A stretch of 64,000 nucleotides of DNA from Symbiodinium natans (GCA_905221605.1 CAJNDS010002757.1:432001-496000), one strand, 5' to 3'; positions 10,524 to 22,329 are shown, numbered from the stretch's first letter. Made by a program: numbers and translations. Notes: a model not told the origin generated them from the letters alone.

Positions 10524-11544
10524 TGTCTCTGGAACATCGGGTTTGCCAACACAAGTTAGCGGCCTAAATGGAGCTGGATGTCGACCAAACTGTGCGCAAC
10601 AATGAAGTTCCATCGTCTTTTGAGTAGCAAGTACCCCGTCTGTAGTCCTCCGTTTTTGACAATGTGACACATGAAGTGGGCCTACAAATGACCAGGCTAC
10701 TAGACATTGCTGCGTTTCAAGTTGTCAGAACGGTTTCCAGACCTATGGCGGGCACCAACCATGCACGCAACTCGGCAGATGCAGCCCTACAGTTCACAGT
10801 GCTTTGCCGAGGCGGCCGCTGCAAGTGCCACACTGAATTGCTCTGCCTGTCTTGGGCCTAACGCGCTTGGGCAGGCCAGAAGCCTTGCCAAGAAAATTAC
10901 CCAAGCAAGCTGACAAACGCCACCAAACTCTCACATAGGGGCCTTAAGGTCACTAGAATAGGTTTTTTGGGGGGGCTCTTATAGTCATCTTGTAGTATAA
11001 CTGTATCGGGACCAGAAGGGTATTAGCTCTTCAGGGTGTTCGGTCGAAGGCCCCGGTGGCATATGGGCCCTCACACGCTGGCTTTGCCCAGGGAAGCTTG
11101 TTCCACCAACGAAAGCTCAATGTGCCTATGAGCTCCGGAGAAGGAAGATGAGAAGGAATGAGCCTACGCGTGTAACTTCATACACAAATTGCAGTCCGAT
11201 TGCACACCTGCGGACAAACTCCTGTCATAGCCATCTGGGCGATCGGGTATGAAAGCAAACAGAACCTACACAGCCATGCATGTGCCTTCGGCACGAGCTC
11301 TGGACGACTTGTGCCGGCACAAGTGTCACAAATTACGTATCATTCGCTGCTCCATGCGCTCCACCTTGGTGGGAAGCAAAAGCTGACCCTGCTCCAAAGA
11401 AAAGACTCACTCTTGATCTCGCTAAAGAATCCTAAGCACCCGAAGACCGAAACCCTAAACGTCACCCCAAATGCGCCCCTTCGTCCCTCGGCGTGCTCAA
11501 CCCCCCCGAAGCCGCCAATTCCCCAAGCCCGCAACCCTTCAGTG

Positions 11545-11642
11545 GGCCCAAAAGGCTCGCTGAAGAATGTCTCGCACCCGCAGAAGGATGGAAACCACAT
11601 CGCCCTTGGACACGTCACCACGCAGGCCCATGAGGCCGTTCC
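11545..11642 (-). CDS. Candidate exon
   Basis: The minus strand reads NGLMGLRGDVSKGDVVSILL and RVRDILQRAFWAH after a CCAAG acceptor. A shorter coding-like piece, LLPTKVERMEQRMIR, lies downstream at about 11340-11400. It lies about 1 kb beyond the channel gene's EF-hand exon in the same direction, so it could be its next exon. That link is inference. Confidence 0.4.
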
Positions 11643-12555
11643 TTGGCAGGATTGGGGTTTTGGGTTAGGTTCAGGGTTCAGGGTTTGGGGTCTAGGTTTT
11701 GAACTTGAATTCGGGCCACTTTCTCACGCTCACTTACTCGCCTGTTGCTCTTTGTTTCTGTTCTTGTTCTCTTTTTGCTCTTGTGATGATTCTGCTTGTG
11801 TTTTTTTCTTCTCGTGGGTTCTCTCGCTCTCGCGCCCCTCTTGCTATGGTAATTCTGCTGGTCCTGCTCTGACTTGTCTTCTTCTGCTTTTACTTCGGGC
11901 CAGTGGGAAACGTCAGTCACCGACGTGGCGGCCGTCATCACGAGTTTTGACCTTGTTCTAGGCGTTTGCACACAACCAGCATCGTCTTGTTCTGACTCAG
12001 CTGGGCCCTGGCCGGTGTTGCCAGGGTGTCCCCAGTCCACAGCTCTTGCTGTTCACTCTCCATCGGCTGATTGCCAGTTCTGTTGGCATTGGATTCTCGT
12101 AGTCGCGTCGTGGCGCAGGCAGTTCTGCGCCCACCCTGCCTCGTGCCTCGTGCCGGTAGTTGCCTTCGGCGGGCGCTGTCCCAAGTGAGCTCGTCGGCGC
12201 GCGCTCCACATGCACAGGAGCCTGGTCCGAAGAACGCAAACAAATTCATGTGAGTGTCTCTCAGACATGATAGCCGCAAGTTAGCAACTTTCCATCGACA
12301 CTTGTTTGTATTCAAGTCGTCTTCGTTTCCGGTCATATTGGCAGCTGCGTTCCCTGTCAGCATCTGCTAGTGGAAGCCCATTCGGGACATATGGACTCCT
12401 TCCATGCATGCACACACTTTTCCGTGGATTCCTACTGCGAATACACATCAGTCTACCCTGAACTCAAAACGGCCCACATCATCGAGGCTGCCCCAACAAA
12501 CGAGTCATTGGTCTTGCAGCCCTTGGACCAAGAGGCGACCGCCCTGCCCCGATAC

Positions 12556-12650
12556 CTGAGAACACCCAGCTGCTGAACTTCCCAGGGGGAGGCCAGCAAA
12601 GAGGATCCGAGGCGCAGAAGCTCTTCCACGGACAGCTCGCCTCCCGAGTC
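12556..12650 (-). CDS. Channel tail exon: EF-hand second half
   Basis: After an AAAG acceptor the exon opens DSGGELSVEELLRLGSSLL, which fits residues 3-12 of an EF-hand loop (D3, G5, G6, L8, E12). The first loop residue would come from the previous exon. A GTATCG donor ends it near 12556. In known dinoflagellate channels an EF-hand pair follows S6 (family knowledge). Joining this exon to the pore exon 4 kb away is inference. Confidence 0.6.
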
Positions 12651-15600
12651 CTTTGCGCAGAGTTCAGGGCTTGAGGGTTTGGCGGCTCTTTTTGGCTTTG
12701 GCCTTTTTTTGGGGTTTGCCGCCTGCCTAGCTGACAGGGGTTTGGGGCTTCGGCTTTAGGATTGAGCATCTAGAGTCGAGGGTCGAAGCATTGGTTTCGA
12801 AGCTTCAGGGCTTTCACCACGGGTCACTTCGGCAGCTTGGGGTTTAGGTAGGGCTGGAGGGGCTTCGGGTCGGGAAAGGAATCTAGGGGCCTAGAAGCAT
12901 GAGACTCAGCGGCATGGTCTAAACCTCGTCGCACCCAGAACCCCAAAACATTTTTGCATCTAAACCCCAAGCACCTTTCTTGAGGCCCTAAACTCAACCC
13001 TTTCTGAGGCCCCTGTCGGCCCCAAACCCTACACCCCTAGGGGACCATAAGCCGAGCCGCCACGTCGAGGATATTGAAGAGCTCAAACCTTAGTGCTTCT
13101 CGTTGGGTTCTGAGGAACCCGGAAGACCTAAAGGTCCCTAACTAAAGCCGAAGCGGAGCCCTAAACCCTAGACCCCAAAGCTTCAAGGCTTCTTGCAGAT
13201 CTTAGTGTTCTGTAATCGAACCAACCTTACGCCTTAAGCCCTGAAGTCAAAAATCCCCCCAGAACCCCATGCCCATTGCGAGCGCCCGTGGCTTGTTGGA
13301 GACATCCACGTCTGCCTCTTCCAGGACGCGCACGAACTCGGGATCCTTCAGGGAAGGGGGAGCAACGAGACCTTCAGAGATGAAGCCTGCTTAGAAGCCC
13401 CCAGTTCAGGGAGGGTCCAGGAACTTATAGGGGCTCGGGGTCAGGATTTAGGGTCGGGGGAACTTACGTTACCATCGTGAGAAGCCCCTTCTGCACCTTC
13501 GTGCGAAGTTCTTTTGAAAGACGAGGCTTCCTAAAGTAGGGGGGGCTACTGTATTTCCTCGAAGTGGCCCGCAACTTGCGTAGACTTTTTAGGCTCAACC
13601 TTGGGGTTTAGGGTTTAGGGTTTGGGGTTTAGGGTGTAGGGTTTAGGGTGTAGGGTGTAGGGTTTAGGGTTTAGGGTTTAGGGTTTAGGGTTTAGGGTTT
13701 AGGGTTTAGGGTTTAGGGTTTAGGGTTTGGGGTTTAGGGTTTAGGGTTTAGGGTTTAGGGTTTTGGGGTTTGGGTTTTGGGTTTTGGGTTTTGGGTCAAA
13801 CTTCCGGCCTTCAGCCACGCTTGGAACACCTCTCGGGTGATGTTGATGCGGCACTCCTCCGAAGCATTTCAAGGGCTCTTCAGGGGCTCTTGGAGGCGTC
13901 TCGGGGCTCGGGTGCCTTGAGGAGCTTCTAGGTTTTGAGGCGTTCTGACTTATTCTTTCGCTTCCAGCAAAGCTGGACGAACCATGCTGCTTCTGGGTTT
14001 CCGCTGCGCTGCTTTTGGGTTTTTTGCCACTTCGGCTGGGGGTTGCGGGTTTTGGGGTTGCTGTTCAGAGTTCAGCATTAAGGACACGGACAAGGGTTCC
14101 AACTGAATGTCGCATCCAGCTGTCCTCTTCAGTTTTATCTTGTGACGTCACGCAGTGGGTTGTGAGCGATCTATGTGGTCAGTTTCCCTAGATTTGGTTT
14201 GTGGTGTCCGTTTTAAGGCTCCTTTTCGTGACACGGCCCATTTCTTTTGCCTTTCGTGAACACGCCATGTGCAGGAAGGTCCGCTAGGTATCTGCAGCCA
14301 TTGGGTGCCTGTTAGGTTTCGCCCCCGACCCAGACACGCCTACAATGCCAAGCTAAAGGTGCAACCTGTTCTGCCTGTGCATGGTTACGAACCACTTCTC
14401 TTGGCATTGCCCAAATCCAAAAAAGCATCGTTGCGCGGGATGCCTCCAAGACTTTGAAGGCTTCGTTCGCCAACCTTTTCTGCATTTGCTGGTTGCGACC
14501 TTACTGCGCGGAGGCTTCGGAGCTTCAACTACTGGCGAGCCCTTAATCATGCCGGATGGAAGTCTCGGTTCGACAATGGTCATCACATGCACACACACCT
14601 CTAAGCAAAATAAGAGAGCAAACGCAGACCAGCACAGAGAGAAACCATATCACCAGCACCACTTCTCGTGGTCGCAATAGTTCTTGGCTTCAATTCAGCC
14701 TACCCGGCAAGAGCGCGTGCTCTTGCTGCATCCCAGCCCCGCAGCATATCAACAATTTCAGGCCTGCGCCTCTGCTTCGGGCACCCCAAAAGCACTGCAA
14801 CCCCTGAAGCCCAACAAGCCGCCGCAAACCCCAGAGAAATCGAGGCCCAGGCTTCTCCCGGCATCTGTAAGGCTCGCAAGCTTCTTCATCGCATCTTCCG
14901 AGATGCGCTTCATGATGTCCTTCGAGTCTTCGCCTCCCAACTCAGAGATCTAAGTCCTTGGGGGGGCTATGGGTCTTCCATGAGCAAACCTGTAGGCTAG
15001 CGGCCAGAACAAATGCCCAGCTGCGGGAGCTGCAGGCTACTGTATCTGCCAAAACCGGACAGCTGGATTCCAGGATCGGGGCATTCTCCGGTATTTGGAA
15101 GGGTCCCTGACCTGACATCTGTCCTAAATCAATCCTTCGGGTGGTGAAGGCTGCGGGCGTAGGAAGCTGTGGCAGCCGCATGCATGTACCGGCATGCTAG
15201 AGTCCGGGCTTGGCACATATTGTCAAGCATGTCATCAGACCCGATGTAGCTGAGCTCTCCGAGGACCCTTTTCAACTTGGAGTTCTCGCCCCTACAGGTC
15301 CTACGAACCTTTTTTTGACCCGGCGCTACGCAACTGCCTGTGACGAGGAGTGCGACTGCACCATCGCTCCACGACCGACAGCACCAGAACACATGAACCC
15401 TATAAACCCTATAAAACCCCTATAAGCCCTATAAAACCCCTATAAACCCCTATAAACCCTATAAAACCCCCTATAAACCCCTATAAATCCCTATAAACCC
15501 CATTAAACCCCTGTAAACCCTATTAAACCCAATAAACCCTTTGTACACCCTATCACTCGCCTGCCCGCGGCTCGTTGATGAACTTGGCTAAGACCATCCT

Positions 15601-18600
15601 GAAGTCTGCGTGTGATGCCATGGGCTCGAGGGTTTGGGGGGATTCAGGCTTGAGGGGTGCAATGGGTGGTTTAGGGTTTAGGGTTTAGGGTTTAGGGTTT
15701 AGGGTTTAGGGTTTAGGGTTTAGGGTTTAGGGTTTAGGGTTTAGGGTTTAGGGTTCAGGGTTTAGGGTTTAGGGTTTAGGGTTTAGGGTTCAGGGTTTTG
15801 GTTTATTAGGTACCGTACAGGGAAGTTTTGAAGTTGTTTCCGCCGGCACTGCAAGAGGCTTGTCCGCGCGCATGTTGGGGCCAGCTGCAGACTTCTGGAG
15901 CTGGAAATTGCTAGCTTTCGACTCTCATCGCAAGGTTCTGGGGTTGACGGTAGGCTTCACAGAGCGCAGTACGCATGGCCAAGTTCCCCGGATGTCTTTT
16001 TGGGCACCTGTGACCGTATGGACTACTTGCGGTACCTAGAATGCAGAACAACCCCGACATGTTTGTGAAGTCTCGGCAGGCTAGCGCTATTGGGCTAGGG
16101 GGGGAGCTAGCTTCCATCGCTTTGAAGAGGACTAGCAGATGGATACTTCGATAAACTTTAACCGTTAAGCTTCTTGCGTTTCCTAACCCACGCGTATTGC
16201 AGCAAGAGGGCTTCAAGGCAATCTCCGTCATCTCGGCACTCTCGCCCAGCTCCTTCACTTCACCCTCTCTCGAAAAAAGGGCTTTATCCTACCCCTCGTA
16301 AAGTCCTTGGCAAATCTCAAAAATGGTTCATGGCATCGTCCTTCTCTTAAAGCCTCTCTGTTTGGGGTACCAGGAGCAATGATGATGGTTTGGCTTGGCA
16401 GGCGCCGCCGTCCTTCTGCTTGCGCTGGTTCTGCGACTTTGTGACATTGTCGATGAAGACCTTTCAGCACCCCTCCAAGAGCAACAGAGGGCTCAAGAAG
16501 CCTCTGGGGACTCAGGCTCATCATGCTTGCCCAGCAAAATCCCGGTAAGGACCCGGCGGCCATGATCAGGTTGAAGAGGCCCACGCTGACGAGCATCATG
16601 ATCAGGAAGTAGCCGATGAAGAGAGGGAAGCCGTACTCAAACTCATCGAACATCTTCTCCGGAATCGGATCCCCTCCGTAGGTCTCGCAGGTCCCCGTGA
16701 AGCATCGGAAGAGCGTAAACATGGCCCGGTCCACGCTGCTGAACTCCGGAAGCTTCTCCCTTGGCTCGGCGGCTTCTTGTTTTTTGCGGGGGAAGCCATG
16801 ATAAAAGGGCAGGAGATGTAGAAAAATGTAAGGAGACTAATTACACCCTAGAGAAATGATCGGAAGAACAAACAACCAATCCTAATTTCAACTTGCTGCT
16901 ACTGCAACCACCTCTCGACTTTTGCTGATCCCAGAACGACCACGAGTCTGGACTAGAAGCCTCCAGTCAACACTAGGCTTCCCCCAACCCCCCTGCACTG
17001 ACGCCGCTGATCTCATCCACGTTACGCCTGGTACCCGAAGAGTGACCGTACAATGATGCCCATTGTGAAGACCACAGCCATCAGCAGCACGATCCTCACG
17101 GACACTCTGTACATTACAACCCAGACATTTTCGACCCATCGACCCTAAACCCTGAACCCTGAACCCAAGCTTGAAATGCAGGACGTTTGGGGTTTCTGGT
17201 CTAGGACCCCTTTTAAAGGGCGACGCTCCTAATGAAAGATCTCTATGTGAAGGATGCCCCTCCACACACACACAAGAAAATAAGAAAGAGCTGTCGGAAT
17301 CTGGCTGCGGCAAACGTTTAGGGCACCGGACCCTGTACTCTCAACCTCTTGGGACCCAGGAAGCAGCTTCATGGCAAACTCAATGTCCCAAAACACTCAA
17401 CTGCAAACCAGATCGAACTTAGGCCACGCACTGGACCCCCAAAACAAAAACTGCCGACCGCCCAAAGCCCGGTTCTGGAAGCAGGGGGTCAGCTCCCAAC
17501 CTTCTGGGTCACCCCGACTCTTGGGCATCGACTCTGGGGCTTGCGTGGGTGCCGACTCTCAGGATTTCCCTTTAACCCTAAACCCTAAACCCTAAACCCT
17601 AAACCCTAAACGCTAGACCCTAAACCCTAAACCCTAGACCCTAACCCTAAACCCTAAACCTCAAAGCCTCAAACGCTGCCCAAGGTGCGCCCAGAAGAGG
17701 GCCTGCAGCCCGCTGAAGAGGCCGAGGGCCATCAACTTCAACTCCTCGGCAGCGAAACCTCCCTTTGAAGCCCCCAACCCTAAACCCTTAAACCCTAAAC
17801 CCTAAACCCTAAACCCTAAACCCTAACCCTAAACCCTAAACCCTAAACCCTAAACCCTCAAAGCCGGAGCTATGGTTCAGGAACTCAGGGAAAGTCACAA
17901 AATACAAAGAATTGTGAGCAAGGTAGTACGAACAGTCCATAGTCGTAGCGGCCGTCGGTCTCAGAATTATTTGGGTTTAGGGCTTAGGGTTTAGGGTTTA
18001 GGGTTTCGGGTTTCGGGTTTAGGGTTTAGGGTTTAGGGTTTAGGGTTTAGGGTTTAGGGTTTAGGGCTTAGCGTTTAGGGTTGTAGTGGCAGTAGTTGCT
18101 GCTGTTGCTGTGATCAACAGTGGTAGGGCCTCTGAACCCAAAACCCCTCAACCCACAATCTCGACTCCCTAGCCACCAAGGCTCCCGAAACACCTTGTAC
18201 CGCATCACCCGCACAAGCCGGGCTAGTCGGGCCAGCCGCAGCACCTTTGGCCAAAGAGTTGCAGAAGTTGGGGTTACACTGCACGCCAGGCTGTGCCGCA
18301 GCAAGAGGCCAGGCGCTTACACAAACCCGGCGATGCACGGAAACCGAAACCCCAAAACCCAAAATTCAGAGTGTGACGGGTCAGGCTTGGTGTAGCTGAG
18401 GGAGTGAAACTCTTGGCTTCGGGAAGGTTTCGGTGTTAGTCAAGAATTCTTCAGACCCTTGCTGCCCTGAACAATACAAGCATCCTTTGGAGATGTCTTC
18501 TTCCCAAAGAACGGTCTTGGTTGGTGGGGCCCCTTAGGAGTGCACTCCCTGACGGGTTTCGGAATCCAAGCGCCTTCAGAAGAGCGAGCTGCCCACGTGC

Positions 18601-19702
18601 GGCGTTTCCTGTAGGGGGGTCTAGGGGCGCTGGGCCGTTACCGAACCCACTCGCTGCCTTCATGCAGAAAGCACGATGCAACGGACGCATCACAAAACGA
18701 AGGTGGCTCTGAGCTACTTGGGGCACCGGGAAAGGGGGGACGATGCTTCTTATGACAGCCGCGGCAGGCATCCTCCTTCAACAAGTCGGGTGATGTAGGA
18801 GATGCTGAGCTCAATGGCCGAGATGACTAGGCAAGCGAAGTCAAAGATGTTCCAACCTGCCGGCCGCTCAAATGAGGTCCCACTGGGGAGAAGTGAAGAC
18901 TTAACCCCAAACCCCAAAGCCTGAACTGCAACAGATTCTCAGGGCGCCACTGCGATCAGATCCAACGAAGTACTGCCAGCCATCAAAAAAGACCAGCTTC
19001 ACCACGCACTCCTGAAAGCTCTCAGCTCAGCCGAAAACACAGCTCAGCCGACTACTCCCTAGACCCTTTTGCAATCCCAAACCCTCAAGGTTCTTCTTGT
19101 GAAGCCGCGCCTGGAAGGAGGCCAAACCCTCCTAAACCCTAAACCCTAAACCCTAAACCCTAAACCCTAAACCCACACACCCCCAAAAACCTCCTCAGAG
19201 ACAGGAGTCCAGGAGGTACATCCCGAAGAAGACCAACTCCAGCACTTCCCAGAAGGGGCTGTCGGGATCCTGGTCCGCACCTTCAGGAGACGGGCTTCCG
19301 GAGCTTAGGGTTTAGGGTTTAGGGTTTAGGGTTTAGGGTTTAGGGTTTAGGGTTTAGGGTTTAGGGTTTAGGGTTTAGGGTTTAGGGGTTTAGGGGTTTA
19401 GGGGTTTAGGGGTTTAGGGGTTTCGGGTTTCGGGTTTCGGGGTTTAGGGTTCAGGGTTTGGGGCTCAAGGAATTCGACTCTCACACTCGCGCGCGGCAGG
19501 CAAGGCTCTGGGTTCAAGGCCTTAGGGTCTACGGATGTCTACGGGTTCGGGTCTTTTGGTGGGTGGAAAAAGAGAGAAAACGCAAGAGATCCCAAGGGGC
19601 CGATGAGTGGGAATCCGAAAGCTTGATCTTTTTGTAGCCGAGGAGCTGATTCCAATGACGAGAGCGTTGAGCGATATGACAAGAACAATGCCGACCTCCG
19701 CT
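12556..19702 (-). CDS. Voltage-gated cation channel gene, multi-exon
   Basis: On the minus strand a full six-segment voltage-gated channel domain can be read in order from separate short exons: S1 (about 19634-19702), S2 in two pieces (19203-19280 and 18952-19011), S3 (18788-18857), S4 (18185-18244), S5 (17033-17135), pore and S6 (16558-16770). Downstream exons at 15213-15292, 14866-14952, 13270-13350 and 12556-12650 look like the cytoplasmic tail, the last with the end of an EF-hand loop. The introns hold several telomere-type arrays. One domain is certain. Whether the protein has one domain or is a longer four-domain channel starting upstream of 19.7 kb is not resolved. The family moves Na+ or Ca2+ across a membrane in response to voltage. 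Confidence 0.75.
13270..13350 (-). CDS. Channel tail exon: linker before EF-hand
   Basis: The minus strand reads DPEFVRVLEEADVDVSNKP then RALAMGM after an AAG acceptor. Its character (helix, then DVDVS and an ALA helix) fits the linker between the two EF-hands of a channel tail and leads into the exon at 12556-12650. Confidence 0.5.
13596..13795. repeat. Interstitial telomere-type array with variants
   Basis: About 25 TTTAGGG units mixed with TTTGGGG, TGTAGGG and GTTTTGG variants. Lies in a presumed intron of the channel gene. Confidence 0.95.
13800..14260. other. Presumed intron, no features recognised
   Basis: G/T-rich on the plus strand with short telomere-like pieces. No coding segment recognised on either strand. 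Confidence 0.4.
14866..14952 (-). CDS. Channel tail exon, charged helix
   Basis: The minus strand reads ISELGGEDSKDIMKRISEDA and MKKLASLTDAG after a TTAG acceptor. Amphipathic helix, placed between S6 and the EF-hand exons. Assignment to the channel rests on strand and position. Confidence 0.45.
15213..15292 (-). CDS. Channel tail exon after S6
   Basis: The minus strand reads GENSKLKRVLGELSYIGSDD then MLDNM after a TAG acceptor. The start (E, N, KLKR) resembles the charged helix that follows S6 in this family. Assignment is by position and character. Confidence 0.45.
15391..15555. repeat. Degenerate CTATAAACCC repeat
   Basis: About 14 imperfect units of ctataaaaccc/ctataaaccc, a divergent relative of the CCCTAAA repeat. 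Confidence 0.85.
15669..15800. repeat. Interstitial telomere-type array (TTTAGGG)n
   Basis: About 18 TTTAGGG units with a few TTCAGGG variants, in a presumed intron between S6 and the tail exons. Confidence 0.97.
16558..16770 (-). CDS. Channel exon: pore loop and S6
   Basis: Reads PREKLPEFSSVDRAMFTLFR, then CFTGTCETYGGDPIP, then PLFIGYFLIMMLVSVGLFNL ending LIMA. This is the pore helix and selectivity region followed by S6 with the conserved GLFNLIMA end. The segment has the layout of Na+/Ca2+ channels of protists. The pore lacks the K+ channel GYG signature. Ion selectivity cannot be read safely from one domain. Confidence 0.85.
17033..17135 (-). CDS. Channel exon: S5
   Basis: Reads VENVWVVMYRVSVRIVLLMA then VVFTMGIIVRSLFG. 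A hydrophobic segment led by a short amphipathic helix, as expected for the S4-S5 linker and S5. It sits in order between the S4 and pore exons. Confidence 0.7.
17572..17860. repeat. Two interstitial CCCTAAA arrays
   Basis: Arrays at about 17572-17665 and 17777-17858, in the presumed S4-S5 intron. An opposite-orientation array lies at 17971-18080. Confidence 0.95.
17971..18080. repeat. Interstitial TTTAGGG array
   Basis: About 14 units in opposite orientation to the arrays at 17572-17860. The transcript could fold these into a hairpin within one intron. Confidence 0.95.
18185..18244 (-). CDS. Channel exon: S4 voltage sensor
   Basis: After a CAAAG acceptor the exon reads VLRLARLARLVRVMRYKVFR. 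Arginine recurs at every third position five times running, followed by Lys and Arg: the textbook S4 voltage sensor. This is the strongest single sign of the channel. Confidence 0.88.
18788..18857 (-). CDS. Channel exon: S3
   Basis: After a GGCAG acceptor: WNIFDFACLVISAIELSISY. The WNxFDF opening and the acidic residue within the helix are typical of S3 in voltage-gated cation channels. Confidence 0.85.
18952..19011 (-). CDS. Channel exon: second part of S2 and S2-S3 loop
   Basis: After a TTTCAG acceptor: ECVVKLVFFDGWQYFVGSDR. The E..xK pattern and the GWxYF end match the cytoplasmic end of S2 running into the S2-S3 loop. Confidence 0.78.
19203..19280 (-). CDS. Channel exon: first part of S2
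   Basis: After a TGAAG acceptor: ADQDPDSPFWEVLELVFFG then MYLLDS. The ELVFFGMYLLD segment fits S2, which continues in the exon at 18952-19011. Confidence 0.75.
19303..19460. repeat. Interstitial telomere-type array with TTTAGGGG variants
   Basis: About 12 TTTAGGG units grade into TTTAGGGG and TTTCGGG units. Located between the S1 and S2 exons. Confidence 0.95.
19634..19702 (-). CDS. Channel exon: S1
   Basis: After a TTTCAG acceptor: EVGIVLVISLNALVIGISSS. A hydrophobic helix with a single Asn in the middle, in the right order before S2. First recognised exon of the domain. Confidence 0.72.
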
Positions 19703-20444
19703 GAAAGGGATGGCTGCCTAAACCCTAAACCCTAAACCCTAAACCCTGCAACACAGAGAGCTCGATCTTCCAACTTTCACCGCAACCCGGCCACATATCG
19801 AACATGCCTGTGCTCAAGAGACACCAGCGCTATGTTTCGGGGAAGAAGACCGGATGCACGGTTTCGGATGCAGGGACCAAGGCTTAAAAACTACCCGCCG
19901 GCCCTGAAACCGCACGGTGCTTTTCTTGAAACGTGCCTTTCGTCATTCGTCTAAGCAAAGCGCTGGCTTGTAGCCTGCTTCTAGTCTGCAGATGTCGCAT
20001 TGTCTTTCAAAAACGCCCGCTTTCTCGTTTCTGTGCGCGTGCTCTTGCGGCTTGTGGGATGTCATCGGCAAACCCTAAGCCCAAAACCCGAAACCTTCAG
20101 GTGTATGGGTCCTTCTTAGGCTTTTGGGGCTCTTAGGGTTTGACCGTGGGGTTTCGGGTCTTTAGGGCACTGAGGGTTTGGGGTTTAGAGCTTTTGCTGG
20201 ATTTGGGTTGGGTATGCACAACCTTGTGCGGCCTTGGGAGGGGGGGGGGGGGGCGCTAGCTTAAACTAGGGGCTGCGATAAGTCGCAGCTTCTTCGGCCG
20301 CGAATTGTTAGGGCATCGCTGCAGACTGTCATGCCTGCGAGGGTTTTTTGCACCAGTTTAGGTATCCAGCTACGTTCCCAGAATTTCTGGTTGTGGTTGT
20401 TGCAGGCTAAGTGCAGGTGACGATATGTCGTTTAGCATTGACCC

Positions 20445-20655
20445 AGCAAATGACCGGGGCTTCGCATGCTACAGTTGCACCCCACAAGCTCTGGGGACCC
20501 TGAGCTCGCCAAGCCGCGTCCATTATCAGCCGCGCCATGTTGAGACGCTGCCGGTGCCTCATGATGTCGGCATCCTTTGCGGCACCCGATTTGACATAAG
20601 CTTCACCCACCACAGCGCCACAGGCAAACAGCCCCTCCGGTTCGAACTGAAGAAG
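20445..20655 (-). CDS. Candidate exon, function unknown
   Basis: A minus-strand CTTCAG acceptor is followed by FEPEGLFACGAVVGEAYVKS and DADIMRHRQRLNMARLIMDA. Good coding texture. It lies 0.75 kb upstream of S1 on the same strand, so it may be the N-terminal region or inter-domain linker of the channel. No domain recognised. Confidence 0.4.
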
Positions 20656-21110
20656 CCACGCGAGATGAGCTTACATGATTTTGCGCTTCGTTACTGGCAG
20701 GTGCCTTCACCATCATGTCATGTATTCTAGCAACATCTTGTCGCTCTGTGCCAGCACGATATGCCTTCATCAGGCCCCCAGTGAACTCCAGAACCTTGTC
20801 CCCAACCCTATCTCCGAACAGCGATGGGTGGCATGGTCAAACTTGTAGATCTGGTTCTCTTGGTCCAGGGCCCTGTGATGGTGCAGGCTATGGTTTAGGG
20901 TTTATCTTGCCACCTGCCTAGCTGACACTCGCAACACATTGCAGGGCACATACCAGAGGGGCTTACCCTAAACCCTAAACCCTAAGGTTTCGGTTCTTCA
21001 TGCCTGCTCTATGTTATCCTTGTGGCCTAGATCGCCTGGCAGTCTCTAGCCTGATGTTCAGGGCTTTTTGCGGTTTCTTTGCTAGCTTCATGACACCCCG
21101 GCACTGTCCA

Positions 21111-21443
21111 TCAAAGGGAAAAACTTGTATATAATATTACCAGTAATGCAAGACCCTGGCACCAAAGACCACACACAACTCTTTGCAGAAGGCTTTTGGG
21201 GTTCTCTAGCTCACTCTGAGAAAGTCTGACAGGTGGGGTGGATTTCAGGGCAGCCTCAAAGAAGAAAATCAGTTCAATGAAAGACCACAGACCATGCATG
21301 AACAAGGTCTCAAGGTGTGATGGGTGTGAAGGGTGAACTGAGGACAGAGGAACAGGAGACATTGAAAGACCGACGGTGGTACAGTTTCTATGTTGGGTTC
21401 GTTCACCTGTGACGGATGTCTCACACTTTGATGTTGGACTCAT
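21111..21443 (-). CDS. Possible membrane segment upstream of the channel domain
   Basis: One open minus-strand frame contains FIELIFFFEAALKSTPPV, which resembles the S2 pattern (E...FF..E..LK). If real, it would mean a second channel domain upstream. No matching S1, S3 or S4 was found nearby, so this stays weak. Confidence 0.25.
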   Translation of the reverse strand: MSPTSKCETSVTGERTQHRNCTTVGLSMSPVPLSSVHPSHPSHLETLFMHGLWSFIELIFFFEAALKSTPPVRLSQSELENPKSLLQRVVCGLWCQGLALLVILYTSFSL

Positions 21444-21772
21444 GATGCTGGGACCCTCTGCTTTCTGCAGAAGGCGATATGGAACTGCAGCCCGAACACA
21501 GATGACTGCAGGTCATATGGGTCCGGAGGGTCTGTCCTCCCTTTTCCATTCTCTACTTCGGCCTAAACCCCGCCCCAGACCCTGAACCGTAACATACCGC
21601 AACCCTAAACCCCAACCCCCAAGAACCCTAAGCCCCGAAACTCGAACCCTGAAATCCCGAAAGCCTATACTCCCAAGGAACCCCCAAGCAACCGGCCCCA
21701 AGGTCCCAAACCAACCACCGGCCCAGAAGTCCTTTCGGGGGGTCAGGGTTTTAGGGGTTCGAGTTGAGTCCC

Positions 21773-21875
21773 TAAACCCTAAACTACCCTAAACCCCAAA
21801 CCCTAAGCCCTAAGCCCTAAACCCTAAACCCTATTCCCTAAACCCTGAACCCTAAACCCAAAACCCTAAACCAGA
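21773..21875. repeat. Degenerate CCCTAAA array
   Basis: About a dozen units, several with substitutions (CCCTAAG, CCCAAA). Confidence 0.85.
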
Positions 21876-21945
21876 ACTTCTTGCGATCGCACAAGAAGGG
21901 CCTGTTTAACCCCGCCGCAGCTTCCACGATGTCCTGGGGGGTTTA
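21875..21945 (-). CDS. Candidate short exon
   Basis: After a CCCCAG acceptor the minus strand reads DIVEAAAGLNRPFLCDRKKF. No family recognised. Confidence 0.4.
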
Positions 21946-22329
21946 GGGGTTTGGGGTTTAGGGTTTCGGGTTTAGGGTTTAGGATTAGAGGTTGAGGAGC
22001 TTCGGGTTTGGGTTGAAACGGTTTAGGATGTTTAGGTTTTTTGGGAGTCTTTGGCCCGTGTTGCACTCGAACCCTGAAGCAGGGGAAGGGTAGCAGGTAG
22101 CCGTTTGGGGATAAACCTTCAGCTTCTCAAGCCTGAAGCCCGAAGCCTCAAGCAACAAACCCTGCATGTTCCTGCAGGCTTTGCTGGAATCCGCCTGGAA
22201 TGCTCCACCCAGCGCCACCCAAACAACCCTGAAGCATACACCCGAAACAGCGAGCCTGCCCTGATTTTTTTTGTGGGTTTCGGGGTTGGGGGCTTGTGGG
22301 TTCTAGGGCCCGCGAGTTGGGAGCGCCCA

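Noticed and set aside
15391-15555. CRISPR-like array
   Set aside because: The units are direct tandem repeats without unique spacers, and the sequence is eukaryotic.
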